From positions 1 through 64,000 of the forward strand of contig JAJTWY010000018.1 of assembly GCA_021463165.1 (NCBI GenBank): DNA of 64,000 nucleotides. The letters are read 5' to 3'. The notes under the pieces were generated by a model. It had not been told where the DNA came from, searched no databases, and saw only the letters and a list, made by a program, of their open reading frames with translations. This document shows positions 55,386 through 63,468 of this stretch, in pieces. This DNA is from Pyrinomonadaceae bacterium. GTDB taxonomy: Bacteria; Acidobacteriota; Blastocatellia; Pyrinomonadales; Pyrinomonadaceae. Position 1 is the stretch's first letter. Each line of letters opens with the position of its first letter. Position numbers and translations under genes: made by a program.

Positions 55386-56094
55386 GGTGATCGTTACATC
55401 TAACAGCGTCCGGTTGGCCGGAAACGATAAACTGATAAACCGACAGCGACCGTGAGACCCCAAAAGAGCTCTGCCTGACATCGCGGAAAAAATACCGCAA
55501 GACCTCTTCGATCTCTTTCGCGGTATTGACGTGCTCGTGCCGCATCAGCACCTCATAGCTGAGGCCGTGTTTACGCTTGAACTCAAGTCCGGTCGTCATC
55601 GTGTAACCCAACCACCAAAGTATAGTTCCCTCGCTCGGAATGCCGACCCGCAGTGTTCCGCCTGGTTTCAGCAGCAGTCCGCACCGGGCGACCACATCGG
55701 GAAGATCACAAATATGCTCGAACGCCGCGATCGAAGTAACCCGATCATATGTCTGGCCGACGGGAATATCGGCGATGTCACCGTAGATATTTCTCACCCG
55801 CTCGAGCATCGGCGAGTTCTCATACAAATAGCTAAAAGGCTCGACAATGTCGTATGGATGCGACCGCTTTTCAAATTGGAGCTGATTCAACGTTCCAGCC
55901 CCGATCTCCAATGTTGAGCGATCTCGTCCGGTTTGAACATCGGCCGCCACTTTCCGGTGCATCCAGCGCTCGAGCCTCTGGGCCATTCCTGCCGCGGCCG
56001 ATGCCCCATCCCGATTCTGCTTATACTGCTCGGCGTATATCTGCTGATATTCGAGCGGAAGTTCGGGCCTGATCTTCGGAAAATTCTCAAACAT
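55360..56094 (-). CDS. Class I SAM-dependent methyltransferase
   Basis: A 244-residue methyltransferase. The SAM-binding loop is LEIGAGTLNQL near residue 62, with YGDIADIPVG and LLLKPGGTLRVGIPSEG as later strands. This pattern fits small-molecule or sugar methyltransferases. The C-terminal FGVSRSLSVYQFIVSG gives no substrate clue. The start was set at 56094; an earlier ATG lies inside the glycosyltransferase gene, whose stop it overlaps by eight bases. It is probably cotranscribed with the glycosyltransferase and converges on the NHL gene. Confidence 0.85.
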   Translation of the reverse strand: MFENFPKIRPELPLEYQQIYAEQYKQNRDGASAAAGMAQRLERWMHRKVAADVQTGRDRSTLEIGAGTLNQLQFEKRSHPYDIVEPFSYLYENSPMLERVRNIYGDIADIPVGQTYDRVTSIAAFEHICDLPDVVARCGLLLKPGGTLRVGIPSEGTILWWLGYTMTTGLEFKRKHGLSYEVLMRHEHVNTAKEIEEVLRYFFRDVRQSSFGVSRSLSVYQFIVSGQPDAVRCNDHLTHLDRGR

Positions 56095-57052
56095 CTTCGG
56101 CCTCCGGTCGGCTCGCATCGCCGATCTTCTGAGCGATCAGGTATCTCGGCCGATGCTTGATCTCCTCGTAGATACGGGCAAGATAGACCCCAATTATCCC
56201 GAGGCTGATCATCAGGAAACTGCCGATGAGAAGCAGCAGCAGGATGACGGTCGCAAAACCGCTCACAGACCTTCCGGCGATCTGCAGGGCCAGGGTATAA
56301 GCTCCGAAGATAAACGAGAAGATCAGAAAAATTACCCCCGACAGCGTTACCAAATGAAGCGGCAGCGACGAAAATCCCGATATGCCGTCGACCGCGAGAC
56401 GCACCCGCTTGAAAACCGACCAACCGGAACTGCCGCCCCTTCGCTCGGGCACCTCAAACGGCACATGTGCCCGCGAAAACCCGATCCACGCTGTCATTCC
56501 CCGAAAGAAGACGTTCCGTTCATCCAGCGAAAGATAAGCGTCAACAGCCTTTCTGCTAAGGAGCTTATAGTCCGATGCACCGCGCATCTCAAAACCTGAA
56601 AGCCGGTTCCAAAGAAAGTAGAACGATCCGGCTCCGATCTTGCTGAACAATGACTCGCGTCCCCGATCAACCTTCATCGCTTCGATGATATCGACGCCGC
56701 CCTCACGCCATTTCTCGATCATTGTCGGCAATAGTGACGGCGGATGCTGTCCGTCAGCATCCATCACGATCACGGCATCGCCCAAAGCCATCTCAAGGCC
56801 TGCCGAGAGAGCCAATTCTTTCCCAAAGTTCCGGCTTAGTTTGGCGGCCCTCAGCGCCGGAATGTCCTGAGCCAGTTGGGTAATGGCCTCCCATGTCATA
56901 TCGGGCGAGCCGTCGTCGATGACCACCAGTTCGTATTTGACCGGGATCGCCTCAAGTGTCTCACAGATCTGATCTACCACCTCGCGCAGATTGCCGGCCT
57001 CACGGTAGCATGGCAGAACAACGGAGAAGAGAATGCCGAGATCATCCCGCAT
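56087..57052 (-). CDS. Glycosyltransferase family 2 with membrane anchor (DPM1/ArnC-like)
   Basis: A 321-residue inverting glycosyltransferase that likely makes a polyprenyl-phosphate sugar at the cytoplasmic face. The catalytic part (about 8-225) has VVLPCYREAGNL, VVIDDGSPD, the nucleotide-sugar DxD in VMDADGQHP, and LSRNFGKELAL. Two C-terminal membrane helices (about 235-260 and 270-295) and a short tail follow. Such lipid-linked sugars are the donors for GT-C enzymes, and two GT-C-like genes are adjacent. The ATG at 57052 overlaps the previous gene by 11 bases. Confidence 0.9.
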   Translation of the reverse strand: MRDDLGILFSVVLPCYREAGNLREVVDQICETLEAIPVKYELVVIDDGSPDMTWEAITQLAQDIPALRAAKLSRNFGKELALSAGLEMALGDAVIVMDADGQHPPSLLPTMIEKWREGGVDIIEAMKVDRGRESLFSKIGAGSFYFLWNRLSGFEMRGASDYKLLSRKAVDAYLSLDERNVFFRGMTAWIGFSRAHVPFEVPERRGGSSGWSVFKRVRLAVDGISGFSSLPLHLVTLSGVIFLIFSFIFGAYTLALQIAGRSVSGFATVILLLLLIGSFLMISLGIIGVYLARIYEEIKHRPRYLIAQKIGDASRPEAEDV

Positions 57053-58337
57053 AGATCTTGAGCTTGAATTCATCGTTCGCGATATAGATCTCCGGCTTCC
57101 GGCCCGAAAAACGCGCCGATTGCCGCAGTATCATGGGCAAGCCGCCGTGCGGCACATTGATACCATACTCCCGCCTGGTAAAGATGGCCGCGATCTGCGG
57201 ATTCAGCCGCTGTGTGATGCCATACCTTATCGCACGGCTTGCCGGCGGCGAAAAGCCGCTCGTCCTGCGCGGATTCACAAACTCGATCGCATTGTCGTAT
57301 ATGTTTATCCGCGTTCTGATCTCGCGCAATGCCAGATCACGATGGATCAGCATGTTTATCACGGCCTCGGAAACCGAATAGTAGTGGTAATTACCCCGCG
57401 CCGCAGCGACCGGGTCGCCCACCAATGCCAGCCGTCGCTTTGGTTTTTCCTTCGCGAGATCCGTATAACGCTTTATGAACTCGATCATTGATTCATATTG
57501 CGTAAGCAGGTTGCCCTTTACCTCGACGGCCTCGATCAGTTGTGCACCGCCGTTCTCACCGGAGTATCTTGCCACGGTAACATTCGAACGCGGCAGCAGC
57601 TCGGGGACCCGCTCATTTTTCCCGAACAGGAGAAGCCCGGCCACTGTTGGGAAGAATTCGTCGACATTTCCAACCGCGAGCAGAAGGTCCTTTCGCAAGA
57701 AATCGCTCGTATTGTAGAGGCCCAGGTTCGGAGCATTATCGTCAAAGCCGCTCGCGAAAGACCACAGAAGCGCGTCATCGAAGTCATCTTCTGTAAGCGT
57801 TTGTAGCGGTATATTCTCAAACCCAAGAGGCCTGATCTCGTTCAACCATGCCGAAAGCTCATCGCGCGAGACTTCCCGCTTCTCGGCACCGAACCGCAGA
57901 TAGAAACGGCCGTCGCGGGTTCGATAGGGACGCCGCTTTCCATCGATGTCGAGGGCAACGACGCGTTTTCCACTATCGAAGGCAATAGTGTCGATCATCG
58001 GCACCAGCGGCGGGACGATCTCGTCGCGGCAGATCCGTGCCAATTCGGCCAACACCCATTCCGGATTCGAAACGCCTTCGATCCGAAGCTGGTCGTTGAC
58101 GCCGAAAATAATGGTTCCCCCGTCGGTATTCGCGAGGGCTACGATCCCTTGCGCGATACGCTCTGAGTTAGAGAGCTTTACTTTGAGCTCGAGGTAGGTG
58201 TCTTCCCCACCCCGGATCAATCGCAGCAGTTCAGTCCGCGTCGTAGTTTGCGTAGGCTGGTTGACCAGATACTCATGGAACGACGGATCTGAGTTCGACT
58301 CGAAACGCTGTGTGTGGCGGAATCTTCTTCGGGGCAT
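57042..58337 (-). CDS. AlbA_2/Schlafen-type DNA-binding and ATPase-like protein
   Basis: A 431-residue protein. The N-terminal AlbA_2 domain (about 38-165) has ELKVKLSNSERIAQGIVALAN and GGTIIFGVND. The C-terminal half matches the RecG-like ATP-binding partner (COG2865 type): SVSEAVINMLIHRDL, then IRTRINIYDNAIEFVNPR and GINVPHGGLP. These proteins act as transcription regulators or nucleic-acid enzymes. No substrate is known. It reads into the glycosyltransferase gene with an 11-base overlap, so the three minus-strand genes form one unit. Confidence 0.83.
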   Translation of the reverse strand: MPRRRFRHTQRFESNSDPSFHEYLVNQPTQTTTRTELLRLIRGGEDTYLELKVKLSNSERIAQGIVALANTDGGTIIFGVNDQLRIEGVSNPEWVLAELARICRDEIVPPLVPMIDTIAFDSGKRVVALDIDGKRRPYRTRDGRFYLRFGAEKREVSRDELSAWLNEIRPLGFENIPLQTLTEDDFDDALLWSFASGFDDNAPNLGLYNTSDFLRKDLLLAVGNVDEFFPTVAGLLLFGKNERVPELLPRSNVTVARYSGENGGAQLIEAVEVKGNLLTQYESMIEFIKRYTDLAKEKPKRRLALVGDPVAAARGNYHYYSVSEAVINMLIHRDLALREIRTRINIYDNAIEFVNPRRTSGFSPPASRAIRYGITQRLNPQIAAIFTRREYGINVPHGGLPMILRQSARFSGRKPEIYIANDEFKLKIYAG

Positions 58338-58474
58338 CGGCTTTTACGGGAAGGCTTGGTCGTTCGAACATCCCCATTGAATCATAGGCATCGTTGAAAA
58401 GTAAAACTCGTTGTCCAACGGTCCCCTTCAGGCTGGGACAGCGAGATCGGTGACGCGTTGTAACCAGTTCGTGC

Positions 58475-58488
58475 TCATATACTTACAG
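58475..58488 (+). repeat. 14-mer shared with another intergenic region
   Basis: TCATATACTTACAG occurs here and at 13307-13320. Both copies lie in non-coding gaps near inverted repeats. By chance a few dozen shared 14-mers are expected across a window this size, but few would fall in two intergenic gaps. Confidence 0.35.
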
Positions 58489-58526
58489 GGATAAAAAGGC
58501 CGTTCGGCGTTCCACGTGTCCCACGT

Positions 58527-58551
58527 GTGTCCCACCCTACTCGTGGGACAC
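58527..58551. repeat. GTGTCCCAC inverted repeat
   Basis: GTGTCCCAC (58527-58535) pairs exactly with GTGGGACAC (58543-58551) around a seven-base loop. Two further CCACGTGT-type copies precede it. No T run follows, so it is not a standard terminator. It may be a REP-like element or a site-specific motif. Confidence 0.5.
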
Positions 58552-58849
58552 CTTAACTTATCTGTATTCAACAGTTTACAAAGACACTGCCGAGCTATTT
58601 ATCAATTTTTTTAGAAAAATATCTGTAAAGCTGCGTCGTCGGTGTGTCGTCCGGAAAATGGTTGACATCGCCATGCGGAAACTTCTAATTTTCAAAGAAC
58701 TACGCAACGCTGTTGCAAGTATAGCACGCCCGGTCCAGGCCATCAAGACCCGGGTGAGCGCGACCCTGCCGACGGGAAAACCGATCGCAAAACGCACCCC
58801 GCGTTGACAAGCCAGCGTTCTTGCTCTATCTACTATGTAGCGATCTCTC

Positions 58850-59386
58850 GTGGAAACTGAACACACAATAGTTTACATCGGCCTCGGTTCAAACTTGGGA
58901 GACCGTGCCGGGAATCTGTTGATGGCCGTGCGCGGCCTGATGGAGGCGAGTTTTGTCGTTCATAAACTCTCAGGGATCTACGAAACTGAACCGGTCGGCC
59001 TCGATACCGATAAGAAATTCTTGAATATGGTCGCGGAGATCCACGTGACGAATGTCAGTCCGTCTCAGTTGATGGCTCGGCTGCTCAGGATCGAATACCT
59101 GCTCGGCAGAACGGACAAGTCGTTAAAGAAGCCACGAACGATCGACCTGGACGTGCTGCTTTTTGGCGATACCCAAATGGATACCGAGTTTCTCACCATC
59201 CCGCACCCGCGGCTCCACCTGAGGCGTTTTGTGCTGAAACCGCTCGCCCAGCTTGCTCCAAACCTGATCCATCCGACCCTTAAACTTGAAATAAACGATA
59301 TTCTGGCGAATCTAGAAGACGACTCAGAAGTAAAACGATGGCACCCAAACCACTCTGTCCCGGCCGATATGACGGCGAAAGGCTAG
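58850..59386 (+). CDS. folK: HPPK (folate biosynthesis)
   Basis: 2-amino-4-hydroxy-6-hydroxymethyldihydropteridine diphosphokinase, which pyrophosphorylates the pterin for folate synthesis. At 178 residues, it has YIGLGSNLGDR near the N-terminus, the RPKTIDLDVLLF-like segment seen here as RTIDLDVLLFGD, and IPHPRLHLRRFVL. Start is GTG. It heads a plus-strand series with panB and panC, 39 bases before panB. Confidence 0.95.
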   Translation: METEHTIVYIGLGSNLGDRAGNLLMAVRGLMEASFVVHKLSGIYETEPVGLDTDKKFLNMVAEIHVTNVSPSQLMARLLRIEYLLGRTDKSLKKPRTIDLDVLLFGDTQMDTEFLTIPHPRLHLRRFVLKPLAQLAPNLIHPTLKLEINDILANLEDDSEVKRWHPNHSVPADMTAKG

Positions 59387-59425
59387 ACTAAAATCCTCTG
59401 AGAATATAGACTTAATCCAATTTTT

Positions 59426-60286
59426 ATGGCTTATTTGCAGCCCGACAAAGAGGGGAAAGTTTACCTGCCCGCAATACGAGCAGCGAAGGAACGAGGCGAG
59501 AAGCTCGTGTGTCTAACGGCCTACGATTACCCTACGGCGCGGATCGTTGACGAGGCCGGAGTTGACATGATCCTCGTCGGGGATTCGATCGGAAATGTGA
59601 TCCACGGCTATGGGAACACGATCCCGGTGTCGATCGAGGAGATCCTCTCCGCATGCATCGCCGTAAAGCGCGGCACCGAACGCGCGATGGTCGTCTGTGA
59701 CATGCCTTTCGGCACGTATCACGTGAACGAGGACGAAAGCGTTCGGAACGCCCTTCGGCTGATGAAATACGGCGGGGCCGAGGCGGTAAAGCTAGAGGGC
59801 GGACGAAATCGGGTCGATCTCGTTCGGCGTCTCGTAAACGAAGAGATCCCCGTCGTCGCGCATATCGGCCTTACTCCGCAATCCGTGTACAAGATGGGCG
59901 GGTACCGAGTTCAGGGACGAACGGCGGAACAGGCAAAACGGCTGATCGAGGATGCAAAGCTCCTGGAGGAAGCCGGAGCGTTCGCGATCGTGCTCGAACT
60001 CGTCCCGCGCGAACTCGCCGCGATGATCAGCAAAGAGCTGAAGATATCTACGATCGGGATCGGCGCCGGTGCCGACTGCGACATTCAGGTACTCGTCCTG
60101 CATGATCTGTTGGGCCTGACCTTTGGCCGCCAGCCGCGGTTCGTCAGGCAATATGCAAACCTGCGCGAGATAATGACAGATGCAATACGTTCGTGGTCGA
60201 ACGATGTAAAATCAAGCGAATACCCGAATGAGCATGAATCGTACGGACTAACGGACGAGACGAAAAAAGAAATGGCCGCGCAATGA
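59426..60286 (+). CDS. panB: 3-methyl-2-oxobutanoate hydroxymethyltransferase PanB
   Basis: Transfers a hydroxymethyl group from methylene-tetrahydrofolate to alpha-ketoisovalerate, the first step to pantothenate. The 286-residue TIM-barrel shows LTAYDYPTARIVDEAGVDMILVGDS split over residues 32-58, metal-binding Asp in GDSIGN, KLEGG and GIGAGADCDIQVLVLHDLLG. It uses folate made with the help of folK upstream. panC follows 54 bases later. Confidence 0.96.
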   Translation: MAYLQPDKEGKVYLPAIRAAKERGEKLVCLTAYDYPTARIVDEAGVDMILVGDSIGNVIHGYGNTIPVSIEEILSACIAVKRGTERAMVVCDMPFGTYHVNEDESVRNALRLMKYGGAEAVKLEGGRNRVDLVRRLVNEEIPVVAHIGLTPQSVYKMGGYRVQGRTAEQAKRLIEDAKLLEEAGAFAIVLELVPRELAAMISKELKISTIGIGAGADCDIQVLVLHDLLGLTFGRQPRFVRQYANLREIMTDAIRSWSNDVKSSEYPNEHESYGLTDETKKEMAAQ

Positions 60287-60340
60287 CCTGTGCGAGCTGC
60301 CCGCGAGGCACCCGGAAAGAAAGACGATCGAAACACCGAG

Positions 60341-61195
60341 ATGGAGATCATCAATCGCCGACAACGAATATTCTCGATCTCACGAAAACTGAGACGTGAA
60401 GAGAAGACCGTCGGGCTTGTGCCAACAATGGGAGCCCTGCACGAGGGGCACCTTGCTCTGATAAAAGAAGCACGCCAAATGTCGGATATCGTCATCGTGT
60501 CGATATTCGTAAACCCCACGCAGTTCAACAACAGCGTCGATCTGGAGAAGTATCCCCGCGACCTGACCAAGGACGTGGCGCGTCTCGCCGAATACGAGGT
60601 CGATTTCGTCTTCGCTCCGGAAGAGAACGAGATATATCCAGAAGGATTCTCTACATTCGTCAATGTTCAGAATGTGACCGACGGGCTCGAAGGTGAGTTT
60701 CGGCCGGGCCATTTTCGTGGCGTGGCGACGGTTGTGACGATACTCTTCAATACGGTGCGTCCGGACCTGGCCTTCTTTGGCCAAAAGGACGCGCAACAGC
60801 TCGCCGTGATACGGCGTTTGACCCAGGATCTCGGGTTCGAGACAGAGATCGTAGTTGTTCCGACCGTCCGCGAGGAGTCAGGCTTGGCGATGTCCTCGCG
60901 GAATGAGCGGCTGACGGCCGAGGGACGCGAAAGGGCCGCAGTCATTATCAAGGCGCTGAGGGAGGCCAAAACAGCGTTCAAGCGGGGTGAACGAAATGCG
61001 TCAGAATTGTCGCGTATAGTGCGCGAGGTGATGGCGACCGAGCCGGGCGCACAGCTTGAGTACGTCGCGATCGTTGACAGAAACACGATGCAAAAGCTTG
61101 AAAAGGTTGGGGATAGCGAAGCTTTGATCCTCGTCGCTGCCAATGTCGAGGACGTTCGCCTGATAGATAACGTGATCCTCAATCGAAAGCAGTAG
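60341..61195 (+). CDS. panC: Pantothenate synthetase PanC
   Basis: Condenses pantoate and beta-alanine using ATP. The 284-residue enzyme has VPTMGALHEGHL with the HxGH adenylylation motif, NPTQFNN, and GEFRPGHFRGVATVV. The SSRNERLTAEGR segment near residue 185 is the KMSKS-like loop. The ATG at 60341 matches the family start; a GTG 51 bases earlier would add a tail absent from homologues. It completes the panB-panC pair. Confidence 0.96.
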   Translation: MEIINRRQRIFSISRKLRREEKTVGLVPTMGALHEGHLALIKEARQMSDIVIVSIFVNPTQFNNSVDLEKYPRDLTKDVARLAEYEVDFVFAPEENEIYPEGFSTFVNVQNVTDGLEGEFRPGHFRGVATVVTILFNTVRPDLAFFGQKDAQQLAVIRRLTQDLGFETEIVVVPTVREESGLAMSSRNERLTAEGRERAAVIIKALREAKTAFKRGERNASELSRIVREVMATEPGAQLEYVAIVDRNTMQKLEKVGDSEALILVAANVEDVRLIDNVILNRKQ

Positions 61196-61256
61196 TTTGG
61201 CCCGTCATTTGCATCAAATGAGTGTCGGCAGGCCTCGCGGCTGCCCGCAAACGGAC

Positions 61257-61769
61257 ATGAACACTTTTAGGCGTTTCATTCTCGTCGTCGGTCTGGCCAT
61301 TCTCGGATCGATCTCACTGCAAGCTCAGACGAGCCTGGCGGGCCTCGACGGTACACGCGTCAACATCGAGTCGCAGAGGGGCAAGGTCGTGGTGCTGGCG
61401 GTCGGCGCGAGTTGGCTGCCGCTTTCTGATAAACAGGCGGAATTCACGAATGCGTTGGCCCGTAAATACGCGGGGAAGAATGTCGTGTTCTATTTTGTCG
61501 CGACCGACTCGACCAACCCGAGATCGAAGAATTTCGCTTCGAACGAAATGATCCAGAAATTCGTCGCAAGCACAAAGCTCTCAGTCCCCGTGCTGCGAGA
61601 TTCGGACGGGGCCGCAACCTTGAAGCAGTTCGAGGTGGAACAGCTGCCCTCGTTTGTAATTCTCGATAAGACCGGCAAACAGGCGGGCGAAGCCTTCGGC
61701 GGAATCGACCCGAAATTCGATATTACGGTCCCGATCTCGAAGGTGATCGATCGGAGCCTCGCGAACTAG
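61257..61769 (+). CDS. Secreted thioredoxin-fold protein without catalytic cysteines
   Basis: A 170-residue exported protein of the redoxin/TlpA fold. A signal peptide (about 1-23) precedes LAGLDGTRVNIESQRGKVVVLAVGASW. Where TlpA proteins have WCxxC, this reads Trp53-Leu54-Pro55-Leu56, so both active-site cysteines are gone. The cis-Pro segment EQLPSFVILDKTGK and the FGGID strand remain. Thiol redox activity is therefore unlikely; a binding or chaperone role is possible. It lies 61 bases after panC and overlaps maf by four bases at the 3' end. Confidence 0.82.
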   Translation: MNTFRRFILVVGLAILGSISLQAQTSLAGLDGTRVNIESQRGKVVVLAVGASWLPLSDKQAEFTNALARKYAGKNVVFYFVATDSTNPRSKNFASNEMIQKFVASTKLSVPVLRDSDGAATLKQFEVEQLPSFVILDKTGKQAGEAFGGIDPKFDITVPISKVIDRSLAN

Positions 61770-62356
61770 CGCGCGTCAGCGACCTGTCCCTCCGCAATGC
61801 CATTGACCAATCGATAGACCAGGTTTATCGGCAGCCCGACGACATTCCAGTAGTCGCCGTCGATCCGCTCGATAAATAGGGCGGCTTGGGCTTGCACGGC
61901 GTAAGCACCGGCCTTGTCGAGCGGTTCGCCGTTGATTGCGAGAAAGTCGATCTCAGCGTCGGTCATCTCCGCAAACTTCACCCTGGTCCGCTCCAGCCCC
62001 GAATTTGTTTTACCGCCGAAGGAAACCGCGACACCGGTGAGAACCTCGTGCCAGTTTCCCGCCAGGGTACGCAGCATGCGTTTCGCATCGTCGATATCGG
62101 TCGGTTTTCCAAGGATCGAGTCGCGGATGACGACCGTTGTATCCGCACCCAGCACCAGCCCGCCCTCGTGGACTCTCGCGACCGCCTCGGCTTTCTCGCG
62201 TGCAAGGCGGATCACATAATCCTCTGGCCGTTCACCTTCCCTTTCAGATTCGTCGATGTCCGCCGGGGATCGGGCAAACTCCCAACCGACAGATGCGAGA
62301 ATTTCTGCCCGCCGCGGGCTTGCAGACGCTAGTAACAATCTTGGCAAATGGATCAT
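61766..62356 (-). CDS. maf: Maf-family nucleotide pyrophosphatase
   Basis: House-cleaning pyrophosphatase that hydrolyses modified or canonical dTTP/UTP-type nucleotides. The 196-residue chain begins LLLASASPRRAEIL, the hallmark of the family, and has VLGADTTVV and EPLDKAGAYAVQ with the catalytic region. Specificity within the family is not decided here. It converges on the redoxin gene with a four-base overlap. Confidence 0.94.
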   Translation of the reverse strand: MIHLPRLLLASASPRRAEILASVGWEFARSPADIDESEREGERPEDYVIRLAREKAEAVARVHEGGLVLGADTTVVIRDSILGKPTDIDDAKRMLRTLAGNWHEVLTGVAVSFGGKTNSGLERTRVKFAEMTDAEIDFLAINGEPLDKAGAYAVQAQAALFIERIDGDYWNVVGLPINLVYRLVNGIAEGQVADAR

Positions 62357-62423
62357 ACTTCTTTGCGTTTCGATTTTGGGGGCGTTCTCAACTAGAATGT
62401 TAGTTTATTGAAGAGATACGCCA

Positions 62424-62756
62424 ATGGAAAGAGCCTTCGGAACGATATCCAGTATCGTCAGAAACCTGGAGGAGAATAGCGCGGTCGAAAAGGCTTTTGT
62501 CCTGGCGACCTGGAAGGAAGCGGCGGGGCCGCAACTAGCAAGCAGGGCGGTCCCTATTGATTATCTCGACGGACGGCTGATCGTCGCGGTGGCCGACGCA
62601 ACGTGGAAACAACATCTTGAAGCGCTGGCATCGCGCCTGCTGGCAAAGCTGAACTCGCTCTTGGACGGCCCGGCGGTCAGATTTCTGGAGTTTCGGGAGC
62701 AGCCGACACAATTTGCCGAGGCAGAAAACAAAAGAACATGGACGTCAGACAAGTAG
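62424..62756 (+). CDS. DUF721/DciA-like protein
   Basis: A 110-residue protein of the DciA (DUF721) group; DciA loads the replicative helicase DnaB in bacteria that lack DnaC. Family features are the early VLATWKEAAGPQLASRAVPI and RLIVAVADATWKQHLEAL with the conserved Trp. Some DciA proteins are much longer; this is the short core form. Its end overlaps the gatC start by 19 bases. Confidence 0.8.
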   Translation: MERAFGTISSIVRNLEENSAVEKAFVLATWKEAAGPQLASRAVPIDYLDGRLIVAVADATWKQHLEALASRLLAKLNSLLDGPAVRFLEFREQPTQFAEAENKRTWTSDK

Positions 62757-63019
62757 CAAAACTAGCCCATCTGGAGATCTCCGAAGAAGAGGTCGCTCTC
62801 TATACGCCGCAAATGGATGAGATCGTTCGGTATGTTGAGCAGCTAGGGGAAGTCGATATCGAGGCTATCGAGCCGATGCTCGGTGGCCTGACAGACGAGG
62901 GCAAAGCAACATTTACGCTTCGCGACGATGAGACAAAGGGCTCGCTCGATCAGGCATCGGCGCTTGGCCAGGCTCCATCGGCGGTCGCCGGGCACTTTCG
63001 CGTTCCTAAGGTGCTTTAG
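62738..63019 (+). CDS. gatC: Glu-tRNA(Gln)/Asp-tRNA(Asn) amidotransferase subunit C
   Basis: Small (93-residue) subunit that stabilises GatA in the GatCAB complex, which makes Gln-tRNA(Gln) and Asn-tRNA(Asn) from misacylated precursors. VAKLAHLEISEEEVALYTPQMDEIVRYVEQL is the family pattern, and the C-terminal DQASALGQAPSAVAGHFRVPKVL is complete. It overlaps the DciA-like gene by 19 bases. A lipoprotein gene separates it from gatA, which is unusual. Confidence 0.94.
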   Translation: MDVRQVAKLAHLEISEEEVALYTPQMDEIVRYVEQLGEVDIEAIEPMLGGLTDEGKATFTLRDDETKGSLDQASALGQAPSAVAGHFRVPKVL

Positions 63020-63029
63020 GGGAAACACA

Positions 63030-63467
63030 ATGGGTCGCCGGAACTTCTTTTCGACTTATGCGATCTGCGTCGCGATCGCTTCCCTGGTTTCGGGCTGCAG
63101 CGTTCCAAACCTCGAATCGGAAAATTGCACGGCAGGCCGTGAAACCGTAAAAAAGCTTTATTCGCAGCATTTCGGCAGCGAAATGAGTTCCGACCCGGAG
63201 GCCTTGCGCCAGCGCGACAAGTTCCTGACGAACACGCTTATCGAGGAACTGAGGTCGGCGGATCTACCCTCGAAGGATTATTTTACAAGGACCGGCGATA
63301 CGCCGACGGCTTTTCGGGTCGGCACCTGCGAAGAGAGTGGCCCGACATCGGTCAAGATACAGGTGATACTGCTGTGGCGATCCCGTGAAACGAACCGTCA
63401 GGCGGAGGTTCACGCTGAGGTCATCGAGCAAGATCACAACTGGTTGGTAAACAAGGTTTTTGAATAA
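63030..63467 (+). CDS. Small lipoprotein between gatC and gatA
   Basis: A 145-residue predicted lipoprotein. The signal peptide ends in the lipobox LVSGC near residue 23. The mature part is mixed alpha/beta with three further cysteines and I do not recognise a family. It starts ten bases after gatC with GGGGAAA upstream and ends one base before gatA, so it must be cotranscribed with the amidotransferase. The functional link is unclear. Confidence 0.75.
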   Translation: MGRRNFFSTYAICVAIASLVSGCSVPNLESENCTAGRETVKKLYSQHFGSEMSSDPEALRQRDKFLTNTLIEELRSADLPSKDYFTRTGDTPTAFRVGTCEESGPTSVKIQVILLWRSRETNRQAEVHAEVIEQDHNWLVNKVFE

Positions 63468-63468
63468 T

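Larger units (their letters stand above)
58338..58849. other. Intergenic region with repeat-like elements
   Basis: No credible gene lies in these 512 bases. The left part holds the probable upstream region of the AlbA_2 gene. Around 58475-58551 is a group of short repeats: the 14-mer TCATATACTTACAG, shared with 13307-13320, then CCACGTGT direct repeats and a GTGTCCCAC inverted repeat (listed separately). I find no tRNA or promoter of note before folK. Confidence 0.5.
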
